From Lanius collurio (lineage: Eukaryota; Chordata; Aves; Passeriformes; Laniidae): DNA of 64,000 nt. The position numbers and the translations under genes are program-made. Below are positions 39,107-51,600 of this stretch, one piece after another (the stretch's first letter is position 1; every line of letters begins with the position of its first letter). The notes beneath the pieces are model-generated. The model did no database searches, was not told the origin of the DNA, and was given only the letters and a program-made list of their open reading frames with translations. Location of the stretch: NCBI GenBank assembly GCA_020086605.1, contig JACBWW010000047.1:2680363-2744362 (forward strand), read 5' to 3'.

Positions 39107-40483
39107 TCACTGGCTTTTAGGGAACAGCTGGGCTTGCTTATTTGGTGTGTTTCCAAGCAAGTCAGCCAAGACTGGCCTGTGAATGCAGCAAAGAAAGGCC
39201 CCTCTTAGAGAGCCTTTCCCTGGGCATCCAACAAAGGGGAAAACAAAGAGCTAATGCTGGACAAGACCCAAGAGCTCTTCATATGAATAACTGCAAATGG
39301 GAAAAAGATGCCCCAAGAGACAGAGCTGGAGGCAAGTTGTGACAATGGTTAATAACTCCCAAGGCCAGCAGGGCTGAGGATTATTTAACAGCCCAGCATG
39401 CCAGTGGCATTGGATGGACACCATCACTCTCTGAAACCCTGAGGGATTTTGTTCAGCCTGCTCCTAAATGACACCTGCAGATGAAGACAGAGCTTTCTGC
39501 TTTTCCAGCATTGAACATATTGTACTTTCAGCAACACCTGGCCAAGGTTTCTGCTTCTATCTCACTCTCCTCATACCTTCTTAGTCAAACTGAATCCAGC
39601 CATCATTTTAGCTTTCAATCCACAATGGAAACGTCAGATCCCATGGACAGAGGCCAAAGCCTTTGTTCACAGCCCTAAACAGGATTGCATTAGTTAAGCC
39701 TTAGCTGCCGTCCTCAATTTTCTTCATTCACAGCACACACTAGCAGCCAATTTGGTTGAAAGAAATCTGGCAACTGCTCTTGGACCTTCATCCTCCACTG
39801 TTGCTTTCTCCCCCAGTTAAACAAACCATTTTCCTTTGCTATTAATGACAGCTACTAAAGCATCTCACTGGTGCCTAAGCAGAGCAAACAAATGTGTGCC
39901 TGTTCAGGAATGACTTGGCCCAAGCCATGAGATCTGATAGCAATTAATGCCTATCTACAGAGACTTTTTTCTTTCTGTTGAAGCATTTTCATATATATCA
40001 CAGAGCACATCACCACCCACCATGCAAGAAGTGACAGTATTCATTGGATGATGTACCTATTAAACTAAACAAAACAGGAATTCAAACCCCTGAGGGCTGC
40101 AGAGGGATGACAACAGGATGCATAATGACTGGGATGGCAAAAGCCTAACTGCAGGCATGGTGGATTTTCTCTGCTGAACAACTTACATGATTTCTGTAGG
40201 TTTTTATGCTATGGTTTCAAATATGTAGCACTATCAGTAGTATTTAGGAAGGACTAAGAGCCCTTAAGATTTCAAAAGTAGCCTTCAAATACTGCTTTTC
40301 ATGTAATGCACCCATCAGGACCTTTTCAGGATACATCTGAACCCCGACATCACCAGATGCACAGACTTGCCAGAGGAAGGAGGCAGTGGCTGTGTCATCT
40401 CCTGGCCTGCACCATCAGCATGCATTTCTCTGTTGGAACCCTGGAGTCAGAAAATTTAGATTTATGGGACACAGTAATAGCTG

Positions 40484-40801
40484 TGTAACAAGATGGAGGA
40501 TTTTGGGTGTAGGTTAGTTCTTTCTTCTTCCTCCTTCTTCACAAGCCTGGGTGATCTGCTATTGGTTCAAAAAACCTGCAGTGTGGAACATGAATGATTA
40601 TACTGGATTATAAGTAAAAATAAATTAGTTGTCATTCGATAATTGGACAGTTAGGGATTTAAAAGACCTTGGAAGGTAGAACTCTGGGCCATTTTCCACC
40701 TTTTTAACTTAGAGGTACATTCCATGCAGCTGTACCATGGATAAGAAATAATAAACATCTGGGTCCAAAGAAAACCTCAGCATCTCCTGTGTTTTAATAC
40801 A
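40484..40801 (+). mobile_element. solo LTR of a passerine-type endogenous retrovirus
   Basis: The element begins TGTAACAAGATGGAGG, followed by a pyrimidine-rich CTTTCTTCTTCCTCC segment, a TATA-like TTTAAAAG (40658-40665) and a polyadenylation signal AATAAA (40750-40755) leading into CATCTGGGTCCAAAG. It ends near TTTTAATACA. I recognise this order and wording from a common passerine LTR family. Length is about 318 bp. No clear target duplication could be found, so the ends may be off by several bases. No retroviral genes flank it. Confidence 0.75.
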
Positions 40802-41561
40802 AACTCAGAGTGAAAGAATTTATGAAACAGAAACGAAGAAAGGAGCAGGAACAAGAGAATTTAATACTTATCTGTGGTATCTGTTTCTCATCAGTAAAAC
40901 AGAACCTGTATACATGGGCATACACATTTAACTCCCAGGTGGCTATGCCATGGAGATCTGCAGTATGAAAGGTGCTTGAACACAAACTCCTTGGCACGTT
41001 GGAGTCCTCCAACAGCTCCTTCCCAAAATGAGTGGCCATGAAAGGCAAATATCACTGAATGTGATCAGAGCTTTATTATATTCCATTCAAAAGCTGCCTC
41101 CAGTCAGGTTAACCGAACTCTACCAGCATAATTTCACACATTCTCCATGTTTTATTTATTCCTCTGATATGTTAAGAGGAAAACATACTGGGTCCTGGCT
41201 GCCAATAAATATCAGGACTGGAAGTTGCATTGTTTGCTCAGGGCACTAATGAGAGGTTTGTAACAAAATCACGCAACACTGGCACCACTTACTGATTCTG
41301 CAAAACAACCAGTTTTCTAACTCACTATCATCAACTGATCCCATGAAAGTCAGGCTTAAAAGGAAGTCCAATCCTATTAGCATAGCAGAGTTTCCCACTG
41401 GCAGCTCACTAAGGGACTGCCAGTAGGATTACTTCCAGGCTTAACCCCTGGAGCTCAGAAATCCCTTTGTACTCTGAAGGGGAAGCTGAAATGTGCTGCT
41501 CTGTGCTGTCCTCTTCCAGAACTCATCAGCACCAGCACCCATTGGACCAGAATTTATTTTT
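40802..41561. other. unique spacer, nothing recognised
   Basis: About 760 bases between a solo LTR and a CR1 fragment. Only short frames (up to 84 codons) with no domains. No RNA gene or repeat was seen. Confidence 0.55.
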
Positions 41562-41757
41562 TTTTATACAATGAGGGTGGTAAAACACTGGCACAGGTAT
41601 CCCAGAGAGGTGGTGGATGCCCCATCCCTGGAAACATCCAAGGTCAGATTAGGCAGGGCTCTGAGCCACTCTCACATCCCTGCTCATTGCAGAGGAGCTG
41701 GACTAAAGTCTTTAAAGGTGACTTCCAACCCAAATCATTCTGAGAGTCTGTGATTAC
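41562..41757 (+). mobile_element. CR1 LINE, 3'-end fragment
   Basis: A second copy of the CR1 3' end, in the same orientation as the one near 12 kb. It starts with GAGGGTGGTAAAACACTGG and continues through GGTGGATGCCCCATCCCTGG to TTTAAAGGTGACTTCCAACC, ending near CTGTGATTACATT. It is shorter and more diverged than the first copy, and the terminal repeat is degraded, so it is probably older. No coding capacity remains. Confidence 0.9.
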
Positions 41758-44700
41758 ATTCCTCACTGAGAAATGGCTGGACTTCTCCACACCCTGAAAC
41801 TTCTGCAATTAAGGGCAGTAAGGAAGAGACAGGTGAGGATCCTGATCCTTATCCAGAGGTCTCCAAAACACAACTATTTGGCTAAGTCTTGATTTAGGTC
41901 TAACACTTGTTGCAACTTGAGAAAACACTGTTGGTACAACAATTGTATTTCATGTTTTACAACAGCACAGTCTCACTGGTTATCCTGCACAGGTTTATTT
42001 TATCTGGGGCAGGAATTTTAACATGCCAAAAATGCCTAATATCCTACTAGTGGTTTTGAATTATTTTTTCAGTAAGGATTGTATATACTGCAAAATCCTC
42101 CTTCACCCAAAGGAGTATTTAAATGGAATAGAAGATTTTCAGCAAAAGTGTAATGGGTAAAAATGCAGGATAATTGCTTCTGCTTTTTCACTTCAATACT
42201 GTCAAAACATGTCTGTTCAATAAGCACAGAGCAGCTGTGTTTCAACTCTGTCATTATATTTAGACATGTATATTAATTGAATTATATTTCTATTTATTTT
42301 ACTCAATGCCATTCTGTTTGTACATACAAGATGATCGAGATGATTCATTATTTTCAAATTATTTTTTCAATGCTGGCTATTCCATACAATTTTAAAATAC
42401 TGCATTTCCTTTCCAACTCTGAAGTCTTGTTTAATGTCTAAAGACAAGCTGCAGCACAGAATCAACATCCCTCCACCAGTCCTGGCTCCTACGCTTTGTA
42501 CACCAGATTTCTGAAATAAATATAACCAACTGCAGGTTTGAGGCAGGAAAAGCTAGCCCTGTTCTGTATTTGACAAACACTGAAGATACAGGCTACCAGA
42601 AGGAAGAAACCTGTAAGGAACAACAACAACAAAGAATGCAAAGACCTTTTCAGGGATCTAAAGAGTGTGATGCTCTCCAGGCAGGGTCCTGCACCAGATG
42701 TGGGCAGATGACTGAGTGTGGGAAGGCACATCCCCAAACCAGCAGTGCAACTGCACCCTCACACAAAAGCACTGGGAACTTCTTCCTCTGGTGCTTCTCA
42801 GCACCAGGCCAGGATGCAAAGCCTCAGCCCAAGGGCATCTGCTCATTTTAAAGGAGTGCACTGTGCTCCTTCTCAGCCACAAAGCTGGACATGAGATTTA
42901 TGCTGGAGGAGGAGCAGAGTTAATGCATGAATGACTTTACAAGGTCGTTAGAGATTAAAATTGACACAGACTAAATTCTGCTGAACCAAGAGAGGTATAG
43001 GAAGAGGCCTGAGCCAACACTGGCATCTCTGGACAAAATAAACAGGTAATTCAGACTCCGAAAAGTCTGTGAAAAAGACCATGGGAAGCAGTGGGTCACT
43101 CACTCCCAAATGGCCCCTGGGAGAAGAGGGAACATTCCCCCAGGAAGCAACACCCAAAGCCTGAAGGACAAGTATCTTAGCTTTCATTCAAAATCCAATG
43201 CATACAGAAAAAGGATTTTTTTTTTCTTGAAGAGGGGGAAGGTCAGAGTCAAGTATGCTTTTCTTCCTTAATTTCAATGGCTTTGCAAGTTCCTGAAGTC
43301 ACTTGGGCTACAGAAATGTATTTCTATCATTTTCATTTTTAACACCAAAGCAAGTGGTGTGTACTATGGGGAAAAAAATAAATAAAAAGACATGTACACA
43401 ATATCAACCACAGCACTGACATGAAATAAAATACTTCAGAAATATTATGATGTGTTGAGGCACCCTCCTGGCTACTTTTAAAAGATGTCAAGTGTAATTC
43501 AGATTTGATTTCTTCCACTGTGGGTAACTGTGGAAGCAGAAACTTTCATCAATAAAAAAAATTTCAGACATATGACTTAAAACTCCCCAGATATAAACAG
43601 TAAGAGGATGTGTGAACTGGATCATGAATCTGGTGCTCTCAAATTCCAAGTGCTGCAGCCAGCTAGCCAGACACAGGGCATATATCCTGGATCAAGACAA
43701 CAATGTCAAATTAACCTAATTATTATATTGGAACAAATATAAAGAGTTTTAGTTACAAAATGTTGATGTTTCCTGTCCCTGTGACAGCTCATTGGCCCAA
43801 TGCTGCCTGGGAGAGAGTGAAGGCTCTTCCAGATAAAACTTTGCCTGGTTCTAAATGCTTTGTTACATTCATACTTATAGGAATACCAAAAAAATCTAAC
43901 AGCATATACAGACAATTTTGCCTTGTAAAACCGATATGAGGCAGGGCAGATGGTGAGCTTTCTTTTTCTCCTCAACATTCTTTTTATTCTGCTACACAGA
44001 TAATGTGTCAGGGAAGCACAGTAACTGGAACCTGCAAAGACCAACCTGGACAGTAGAGATTATGCCCACACATAAAAGTAATTTGATGCAAGAGGAGGAG
44101 CAGATCAGTGTGTCAGAACTATGGGCTACCAGAACTGGTGACAGTTTCAGAGGGAGGGCCCAGAGTGGTCCATGAGGCCATCAGCAGTCTCCATGTGTGC
44201 ACTAGCAGTGCCTGCAGGGCTGGTTCAGATTCCTGGGTCTCTCACACAGTGCATTTGGTGCACACCTGAAGTGGAGCACCACACTTTACTCTCTAAAAGG
44301 AAATTTAGGATACTTGCTCCAAAGACAGACTGTGATCCAAACTGGCATTTGCACATGAGGGCCCTGGAAGGATCTGCCCTCAAACTGTGCCAGTGCTCTG
44401 AACCAAAACGCTCCCCTGCATGCCAGTAGAGTAAGAACTACAGGGACATAAGCACCATGTTTGCCAAAGCCATGGCACAGAAGGAAAACCAAGCCTGCTA
44501 TCAGAGCACAGTGCAGAGACAGATTTATAGCTGCACAAAGCCTTGCAAAGTTATTAGAGACCTAAACACATTTAAAAAGCAGAAAGATAGAGTCAAAATG
44601 ACCCTCTGGGTTAAAACAGTATCTTTCCTTTTTTGCTTTATTGAAAGCATATTTCAGCTGCTGATTCTTTCTCTCAGATTTGATTTCTGGGTTTCTGGTC

Positions 44701-45436
44701 CTGTAGAGAAAAAAATTCCCTCTGGATACAAATGCACCTGTGGGAGGGAGCTCACACATGAGCTTGGGTCTTCATTTTCTTTGCTGTTCTGCTCCCCATG
44801 AAGCCCAACCAAGGGATGTGACTGATGTGTTTCACTCATTTGTTTGCTGTCTACAAAGATTTGGTTCCACAGGGGTTGTCAATTTATGAAGACCCTAAAT
44901 TATTGCTGGAAGTATAAATGATAGCTGAACATGAAGGTTTTACTTTATGTTTACCTGCAGACATGAATGTACTCTTTGGTGCTGAGATCTGCCCTGGTAC
45001 CTCCCAGGGAGCTGGTATCAATTCTAGTCCTGAGAGTGAGTTTCAGGCTGCAGCAGTGGGGTGGGGTGCCCAAATCAGGGAAAATGAACTACAAATAATA
45101 ATTCTCCATCAGCAAAAGAAAAAAGAGAAAGGAGTGGTTAAAAGAAACCAGCAATTAAAGGTAAGACCCATAAAAGAATCGCAAAGTGGGATGCAGAGAC
45201 CAATGAACATCCAGCTCTTTATGCCCTGCCATCCTGCACTCACAGCTACATAAATAAGGAAGATGTACGGCAGAAAACACCCACATCTGGGACATTCAGT
45301 TCTACGTAGAACATGTTGAGTTTCCCTGAGCCACCAGCAGTCAGGTTCACTAATGAAATCTGCTCACACCACGTCACCAACAGAACTCCCTTTCTGAAGG
45401 GGCTGTTTTGTAAAACTTCCTAAGTGATACGCTCAC
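41758..45436. other. 3.7 kb of unique DNA; would be intron if the exon to the right is real
   Basis: No exon with convincing splice sites was recognised on either strand. It lies directly downstream (minus strand) of the candidate donor at 45436, so it would be the start of that gene's first intron. A later coding exon would need to begin in phase 1 after an acceptor; I did not find one that carries recognisable protein sequence. Confidence 0.5.
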
Positions 45437-45632
45437 CGTCCTGTTTGCAAAAGGTCATAAACCCTCTCATTCTCATTTTGCACTGCTCTCCCCAACAGCT
45501 CTGATTTAGAGCAGCCACGATTACTGCCACAGCCAGCAAAAGGCTCGCACCTACAGATACCAGCACTCCAATTTGGCAGGCTGAAAGTCTCCTAAAATCA
45601 TGAAGTGCTGCCATAACTTTATATGACTTCAT
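45437..45632 (-). CDS. candidate first coding exon of a single-pass membrane protein (unidentified)
   Basis: The frame starts at ATG 45632, four codons after an in-frame TGA, and stays open to a good splice donor (ACG then GTGAGC, intron from 45436), giving 65 codons plus one base. A second ATG at codon 7 has a better context (GTTATGG). The predicted N-terminus is basic (K2, K5, R14, R15). Residues 21-42 are an unbroken hydrophobic segment. After it come an N-glycosylation sequon (N43-Q-S) and cysteines at 46, 51 and 62. This arrangement fits a type II membrane protein or an uncleaved signal anchor, with the cysteine-rich side outside the cell. A CpG cluster and a CCAAT box lie just upstream. 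I do not recognise the family. Against it: 196 bases is short enough to be chance, and no second exon was found. A TATA-like ATATAAAG (45618-45626) inside the frame could instead be promoter sequence. Confidence 0.35.
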
Positions 45633-45714
45633 CCCAAACCCTCAGCTATTTCTAAAATAAAGCGTTTAAAGAAATTTCAGGACTCCAATTACAGTCTCTA
45701 AAAGGAAATGTACT

Positions 45715-45790
45715 GCTGGAGACCTCGCGGCGCTCGTGCTCAAATCCTCCTGCAAATGTGCACTCAAATGCTTCCAAATTGGTTCCCGCA
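45715..45790 (-). promoter_or_regulatory. possible promoter of the candidate exon (CpG cluster, CCAAT box)
   Basis: On the minus strand a CCAAT box (45778-45782) is followed by a compact CpG cluster, GAGCACGAGCGCCGCGAG, at about 45725-45742. The ATG of the candidate exon follows about 95 bp further on. CpGs are rare elsewhere in this part of the window. No TATA box lies at the expected position for a start near 45710. Assigning promoter function is inference from these motifs and from the exon-like frame next to it. Confidence 0.25.
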
Positions 45791-45799
45791 GAGTAAAGT

Positions 45800-48030
45800 T
45801 ACTAGAAATCAGTGCACCATTTTTCACTTCATTTTCCAACGACTTTATAAGGCTGGGAAGCCAGAAGCATACTGAATGGATTTACACTGATGCCCAGGGA
45901 TGCTGGGATGCCACAGCGAGGGGATGCAGGGTTTATGTGGCTGTCCAAACCTTCCTGGTGCTCAGCCCGTTCTCCCACGTGTCTGTTTTGCTCCATTTTA
46001 GAAAAATGAGTTTTAAAACAAAAAGCTGTGGCCTGAAGGAAGCTCCACAAGCTGAGAGTGACCTCTGGCTCTGTCTGAACAGTCAATTTTCCTGAGCAAA
46101 ACCCTCTACAGAAGGTCAGGCTCCTGGCAGACCCTCTGCCAAGGGAACACCCCTCTTCAACCTCAGCCTCCATTCAAGTTTCACATATCTCTTCTAATCC
46201 CCAAGCAGAAGTATCTACATGCATGAAGCTAAAAGGAGGAAAAATATCAAAATCCTTTGTTGATAGAGATTATATAAATATCTGCAAGGAACTTGAAGCA
46301 AGTATTAATTTACCATAAAATACAGGTACTTGAATAAAAAGAAAAATTTCCACTGAGCCTTTCATCCTGGAAAAGCACTCTCATAAAACAGAAGGAAAAA
46401 AACATAATAGTTCAGGTTTAGTTAAAAATATTTGGCTCCTAAAAAAGAAGCATAACAAGCTCTAAACCAAAGGCACTGAAAGGTTTGACATGGAAAACCC
46501 AAAAATTAGAAAATCTGTTTCGAGAAAGAGTTTCAGTAGCAGAGCAGGTAAATTTCATGTCAAATACTTGTTTTTCCACTTTACTGCCTCTCAGATGTGG
46601 TCAGCAGTCTTAACATCAACTGTTAGGTTGAGGAATACAAACCCAAATAACAGCAGGAAAACACCTGCCAAGTGCACTGTGCAATGGGCTTAAAAATATC
46701 CCACTAAACCCATTACCACGCTGTTTTCCAGTACTGGGAAAGCAAAATCCACTGTCCAAAGGCAAAGGGCCCAACAACCCACCCTGGTATTGGCTCCTGA
46801 ACAAAAACTGCCCATTCTGGATGCTCACTGGTGCTACACTTTTGGAACACACACACAAAAAAAAGCAGTTTCATCCCTTTGAGCTTGGCTGATAGGGAAG
46901 AACCTGGTCCCTCAACAGTGAGCCTTGAGCCTCCCTTCCCTGACAGCTCCAGTCAGGATGCACAGTTGCAGTGGAAATAAATGCAGCTCCTAAATTATGG
47001 GACTGCTTTTTAGCAGCATTCTCCTGTATCTTTAATGCCCAAGATAAAAATCAGCATATTGGCATTCTGAGTTTTGCTGATTCCCACCAGAAATCATAAG
47101 CTGGATTTGTTTAGGGTTCCTTTGGTCCACAGAGTGTTTGGAATAGTCCTGATAAGATTTTACTGCAGATTATTTTTCCTGCAGGGAAAGCAACGCTGCA
47201 GGAGAAAAAAAAAAAAAATACATCACTGCTTGTGCTAACAGGAAAATTAAAAACCTTTGTAATTCTCACATGATGATAGTAGAGGGACCTACTTGGAGGC
47301 ACAAAGAGCTGTGCATCACTTTGGGATATCTGTGGCTTAAACAGCCAAAGTAGCTCCAAAGGTACCTCGTCCTCTTCCTCTCCTGGCCCTGAAAAGGCCC
47401 TGCTGGCTGGCACTGCTCCGAATCCGTGAGCCTGCCCTCTGCTCAGCCAGGGCACCCAGCCTCAGCCTCAGAAGAGCATGGCAAGCAATGCACTTTGGCA
47501 ATTCATGGATTATTAAACCTGATGTAATCTCTTCTTCAGTATCTGATGGGACTGAATACACAATATCCTCATTCCTAATGTCTGCGGAAGGGTTACAGAA
47601 GTGCAAGCTAATAATTAAAATGCATTTATTGAAGGTGTTTCTAAGTAAACCTATTAAATGTGCACAGAAATGCACAAACTGGCCTGTAAGAAGCTGCAAG
47701 GGTTCCTCTCTAGCAAGTGCCTGATTATTGAAACTGAGGTGACTTTTGCATCACATTTGGCTACTACAGATGACAGTGGGGAAAATGCACCTGAAGGTGA
47801 GTCCTTACTGCCAGGCTGCGCCAGAGGAGGGAGAGAAGGCAACGGATTACACAGGTTTTATTACACATGGACTGTGCTTTCCACTGAGCTACTGATGCTT
47901 TCCTCTTCTTTACTGCACATTTCCCACTCTAAAACCTGTGTCTTGAGAACACAGACACACAGGGTACCAGGTTGTTTAAAAATTCTTATCATTAAGCTAT
48001 TTATAGTCAGCCACTTTTCACAAGGAACTG
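45800..48030. other. 2.2 kb of unique DNA, no gene recognised
   Basis: Contains a 14-base A run (47205-47218) and overlapping frames on both strands up to about 132 codons, none with domains. It lies upstream of the candidate minus-strand exon and ends at the target duplication of an ERVL-type LTR. Confidence 0.55.
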
Positions 48031-48035
48031 AAGGG
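48031..48035 (+). repeat. target-site duplication, left copy (AAGGG)
   Basis: AAGGG directly before the LTR start at 48036. The same five bases follow its last CA at 48661-48665. Five base pairs is the usual duplication length of ERVL-type elements. Confidence 0.7.
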
Positions 48036-48660
48036 TATGTAGGGGTGATTTTCTGATCATGCTGTATGTCCCTATCATTTGCTTTACCCCCAGAAATGGG
48101 TCCCATACCTTTAAGCTGGGTCCAGGGGAGCGGGGCAGAGAAGCCAGGTGAACTCTTCAGCTCAGTTTGTGTTCAGGGACTCACACACTCCCCCATATTG
48201 CTCAGCTCTGCCTGCAGTGGGAGAGACCTTTTTTTCCTGCTGCTTGTGAGCTGAGGAAAGAGGTTTTTTCCCAGGACTGCATCCTGGCACACCAAAATCC
48301 TCTGGTAACTTCTTCTGGAACTGTTGGCCTAGCTGTGATCCGAGATCATCAGACCTTGGACCAGCAGGGAGGCTGCAGGGATGCCCCATCCTGGCCTTGG
48401 ACCTCTGGAGGGGCCCAGCCAGCTACAGAGGGAACTCTAAATCCACCAGCTTTCTCTGCATTGAGGAGGTTTAATATTTTAACAGTTATTCATTCTTCCT
48501 GTGCCCTGCTGGCACTTTGTTTGTTAAATAAATAGTTTTATTCACTTTTCTCCAAGAAATTCCTTTTGTATCAGTGGGGGACAGAGGGCTGAAAACCTGT
48601 CTTTGGGAGAGACATTCCTTCCAGAGCATTTTCCTCCTAAACTTGTCTCAAACCAAGACA
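48036..48660 (+). mobile_element. solo LTR (625 bp), ERVL-type, with 5-bp target duplication
   Basis: The 3' end, ACTTGTCTCAAACCAAGACA, is one I recognise from a passerine LTR family. A polyadenylation signal AATAAA (48527-48532) lies in GTTTGTTAAATAAATAG, also typical of that family, after an AT-rich TTTAATATTTTAAC that may serve as the TATA region. The 5' end reads TATGTAGGGGTG: the expected initial TG appears as TA, so the edge has probably mutated. AAGGG flanks both ends exactly. There is no internal retroviral sequence, so this is a solo LTR. The reading frames crossing it are not genes. Confidence 0.82.
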
Positions 48661-48665
48661 AAGGG
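48661..48665 (+). repeat. target-site duplication, right copy (AAGGG)
   Basis: Exact copy of 48031-48035, directly after the LTR's terminal CA. Together they define the insertion. Confidence 0.7.
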
Positions 48666-51600
48666 TTTCTTCCAGAAAGGCAAGGTAAGTTTAGCAGTAA
48701 CTACAGGAAAGCTTTTAGTTGAGACAGGGATGAAGGAAAGTGAAAGCTGTCAGAGTAAATCCTAGGTGAGATGCCTCAGCACATCTTCATGCTGTAAGTT
48801 AGCACCAGCTCTCCATGGCAGCCTGCAGCTGTTCATGCTGTCATTTTGGACGTTTTCATCACCTGGCTTTATTTTTATTAAATGGTGCAATTTGCCTTTT
48901 CTTCTTTCGCACAATTATTTAATTAAACTTTCTCCAGCATCCTGCTACCACAGAATGCACCACTCAGATATTCCTAGAGCCAAATTTTTAGCCTTTTTTT
49001 TCTCAAATAAACACTGTACACTAACAGGTGGAAAAATATTTCTTAGAAAAATGAATCAACTATCAGCTCCTTCTGATAAGTAAGAATTTTGTTTATTCAG
49101 CCACTCCTTTTAAGGAATGCATTTACTTCCCCCCCTCTGTTTTAGACCTCAAAATTTATAGTGCAAGGCAGCATCAGCATTTGCAGGTTGGATATTTACC
49201 CAATTAGCTGTAGTTAATGGAACCTTTTATATAAAGCCATTTCCCAGTTCTGGGAAACAACAACTTCAAATTCACCTGTTTAAGAGGAGATAAAGGAAGA
49301 ATCTATAACTCTTCACCCAGCATCACCTTAACTTGCTAAAGCAACCCCCATACCCTACACTCCACACATGAACCATCACCCCAAACCACACTACAAAGGT
49401 GAGTTTTATACCCAACCTCCTTCAGTCTCACATCTTTCAGCTCAGACATGACAGCTCCTCTACAGGTATCATTCAAAACAAAAATGTGCTAATGTCCAAA
49501 AAATTTGTGTTATGCACTCCTGTACCTTGAGCAAAGTGTTCTACAAACTCCACAAGTGATCAGATACTTTACTAAAAAAAACTTGCTGATGGATGCTGCA
49601 CATCTTGGAGTGCTTAACAAAATAAAACCTGCTCCTGGCCTTTGCAATGCCAAGCAACATTTCCGTACATGTCTTCAAAAATATACCCATGTGTCATTCT
49701 CCCATAGGACAAATGCTTATTGATATTTCAGCTGTAGTATATTGGATTTCTTAATAACCAAGTGTCTTTATTCTATTCACAATAGCATTCAGCCTGAGTA
49801 ATTGTCTTCCATTCCCGAAAATGTCTGTGAAGCCAAATGAGGAAGAAAAGGAAAAAGCTCAGCGTTTACAATAATTGTAATAGCTGTCCTGTAATATCTG
49901 TTTGTTCTCTGTTATTTCTCTTCTAGGTCGTTTTCATTTCAAAATATAATGGGCCCATCACATTTGGAATATACATATGTAATTTTTATATTTTGCATAA
50001 AAACAATGTAATAAATGTCAACCTGTAGTAAAGGCAAGCTGGGATCTCCAGGAAATTAATTGAACAGCCACAACCTGTACCTCTTGTACCTTACCTACCC
50101 ATACCTCCTGCCAAGCAGCAGGTCTGCCCATCAGTTCCAATTTGAGCTGCACATCGTGTTTGTGGTTTGGGGGGGCCCTGTTTTCTTCTTTGTTTCATTT
50201 GCAACCAACTGCTTTTAAATAATGGTGAATTTTCCTGCACTGCTGCCAGCTTCATTGACAAGACACGGGCAGTTTCCTGCCTGGCAGCTCAGGAACAAGC
50301 ATGTGGTGTCCTGTGCATGAAGTGCTGCAAAACTCCACATGGCTGTTTGCTCAGAGCAAATCTGGGACGTGTCTCTCTCCCCAGCTCAATTCCTCTGTCA
50401 TTGCTCTTAATATTGGGATCCTTTCTTGGTCTGTTACCAACTCACCCCTCCAGTTTGCTGCGTCACCTTTTCTCAGCTGTAAAAGCGTTGCTGTGTAATA
50501 GAGGGCAATTTTAATACCAAAATTCTGCAAAGCTCTCTGCTCCCACACCATTAACCAACTCCCTAAAAATAAACATGCACATTTCTTTGTGGTATTCCCT
50601 TCTAAGCTTAAAATAACAAGAACACAGAGTAAGACAGACCTGGAAGGACCAGTAGTGTCTACAAGACTAATGCAAAGTATCTGAAGGGCCTCCATAACAC
50701 AGGGTCTCCCACATGTCCCTACTCCTCCCAACAGAATGTGTTTCCTAGTATGTAACTTCATGGTCTCTTGCTGCTGCTCCAGGCTGCATCTCTTTATCCT
50801 GTCTGATGTGGGTATCTCCTTCTCTCTGCAGCAACCTTCCACCTCAAAGCTGTCATCAGATCTACCTTCTACCTTCTCTGTAAGCTAAACAACCAGCAAT
50901 CACCAAACACCTGGTCCCCCAAGCTTCCAATCATTCTTACTGCTCCATTCACACTCTTCCCAGTTCACCTTTCCCATTTGGACACTCAACGTCCATCCAA
51001 GAACTGTGCTCAGGCTGAGTGAGAGCTGCCACATGTTTACCTGGTCAGAAGAAAAAAAACAAAAAACACCAAACAAATAAAGTTTTGGGAGCAGAACATG
51101 AGCTGGCAACGTGCAGTCCAAGTGTTGATATTCAGCAGCAGTCTTGGTGCACCTCTGAGGGCAAGACTGTGCCCTCTGTCCCATCAGTGCCATCTGTCAA
51201 TGCCATGCTGACATGAGTCTGATAAACTCATGAGCTCACCACCTTCACTAACTTCTCATGTCACAGCATTCAGGAGGGGAAAGGGCTGGATGGACTGATG
51301 TTGTCAATCACCAGCTCATGTTGACCTCTTTGAAGCACCTGCTCTGACAATCTCTCTTCTGACAGGCTCTGCCCAAAGAGCAGCACCAAGGGTGTTCTTC
51401 ACAAGCCACCTATCACTGCCAGCTTCACGTCTACAACTCCAGCAATGGGCACAAACCACCTGCCATTCAAACCTTTAAAAAGTCCAAATGAAACAACTAT
51501 TTGTGTTTTGATGGCAAGCTCTTGTTGACTACCAAGCACAGCAGGAAGATCTCAGATGCTCCTGGTGTGGCTACAAAACAAAGAATTCATCTAAATTGTT

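Larger units (their letters stand above)
25600..40483. other. 14.9 kb of mostly unique DNA, no gene recognised
   Basis: I see no recognisable coding exon. Separately listed items are the CpG-rich patch at 30000-30230 with an N at 30225, the AT repeat at 30388-30420, a possible LTR end around 31915-31985, the inverted repeats at 35718 and 39084, and a TG repeat at 36721. Homopolymer A runs (for example 32692-32707 and 37023-37037) and a diverged 20-bp tandem duplication at 37821-37860 are also present. Confidence 0.55.

Noticed and set aside
50351..50842. 163-codon minus-strand frame
   Set aside because: No recognisable family, biased toward C, L and R without domain structure, and within the chance expectation.
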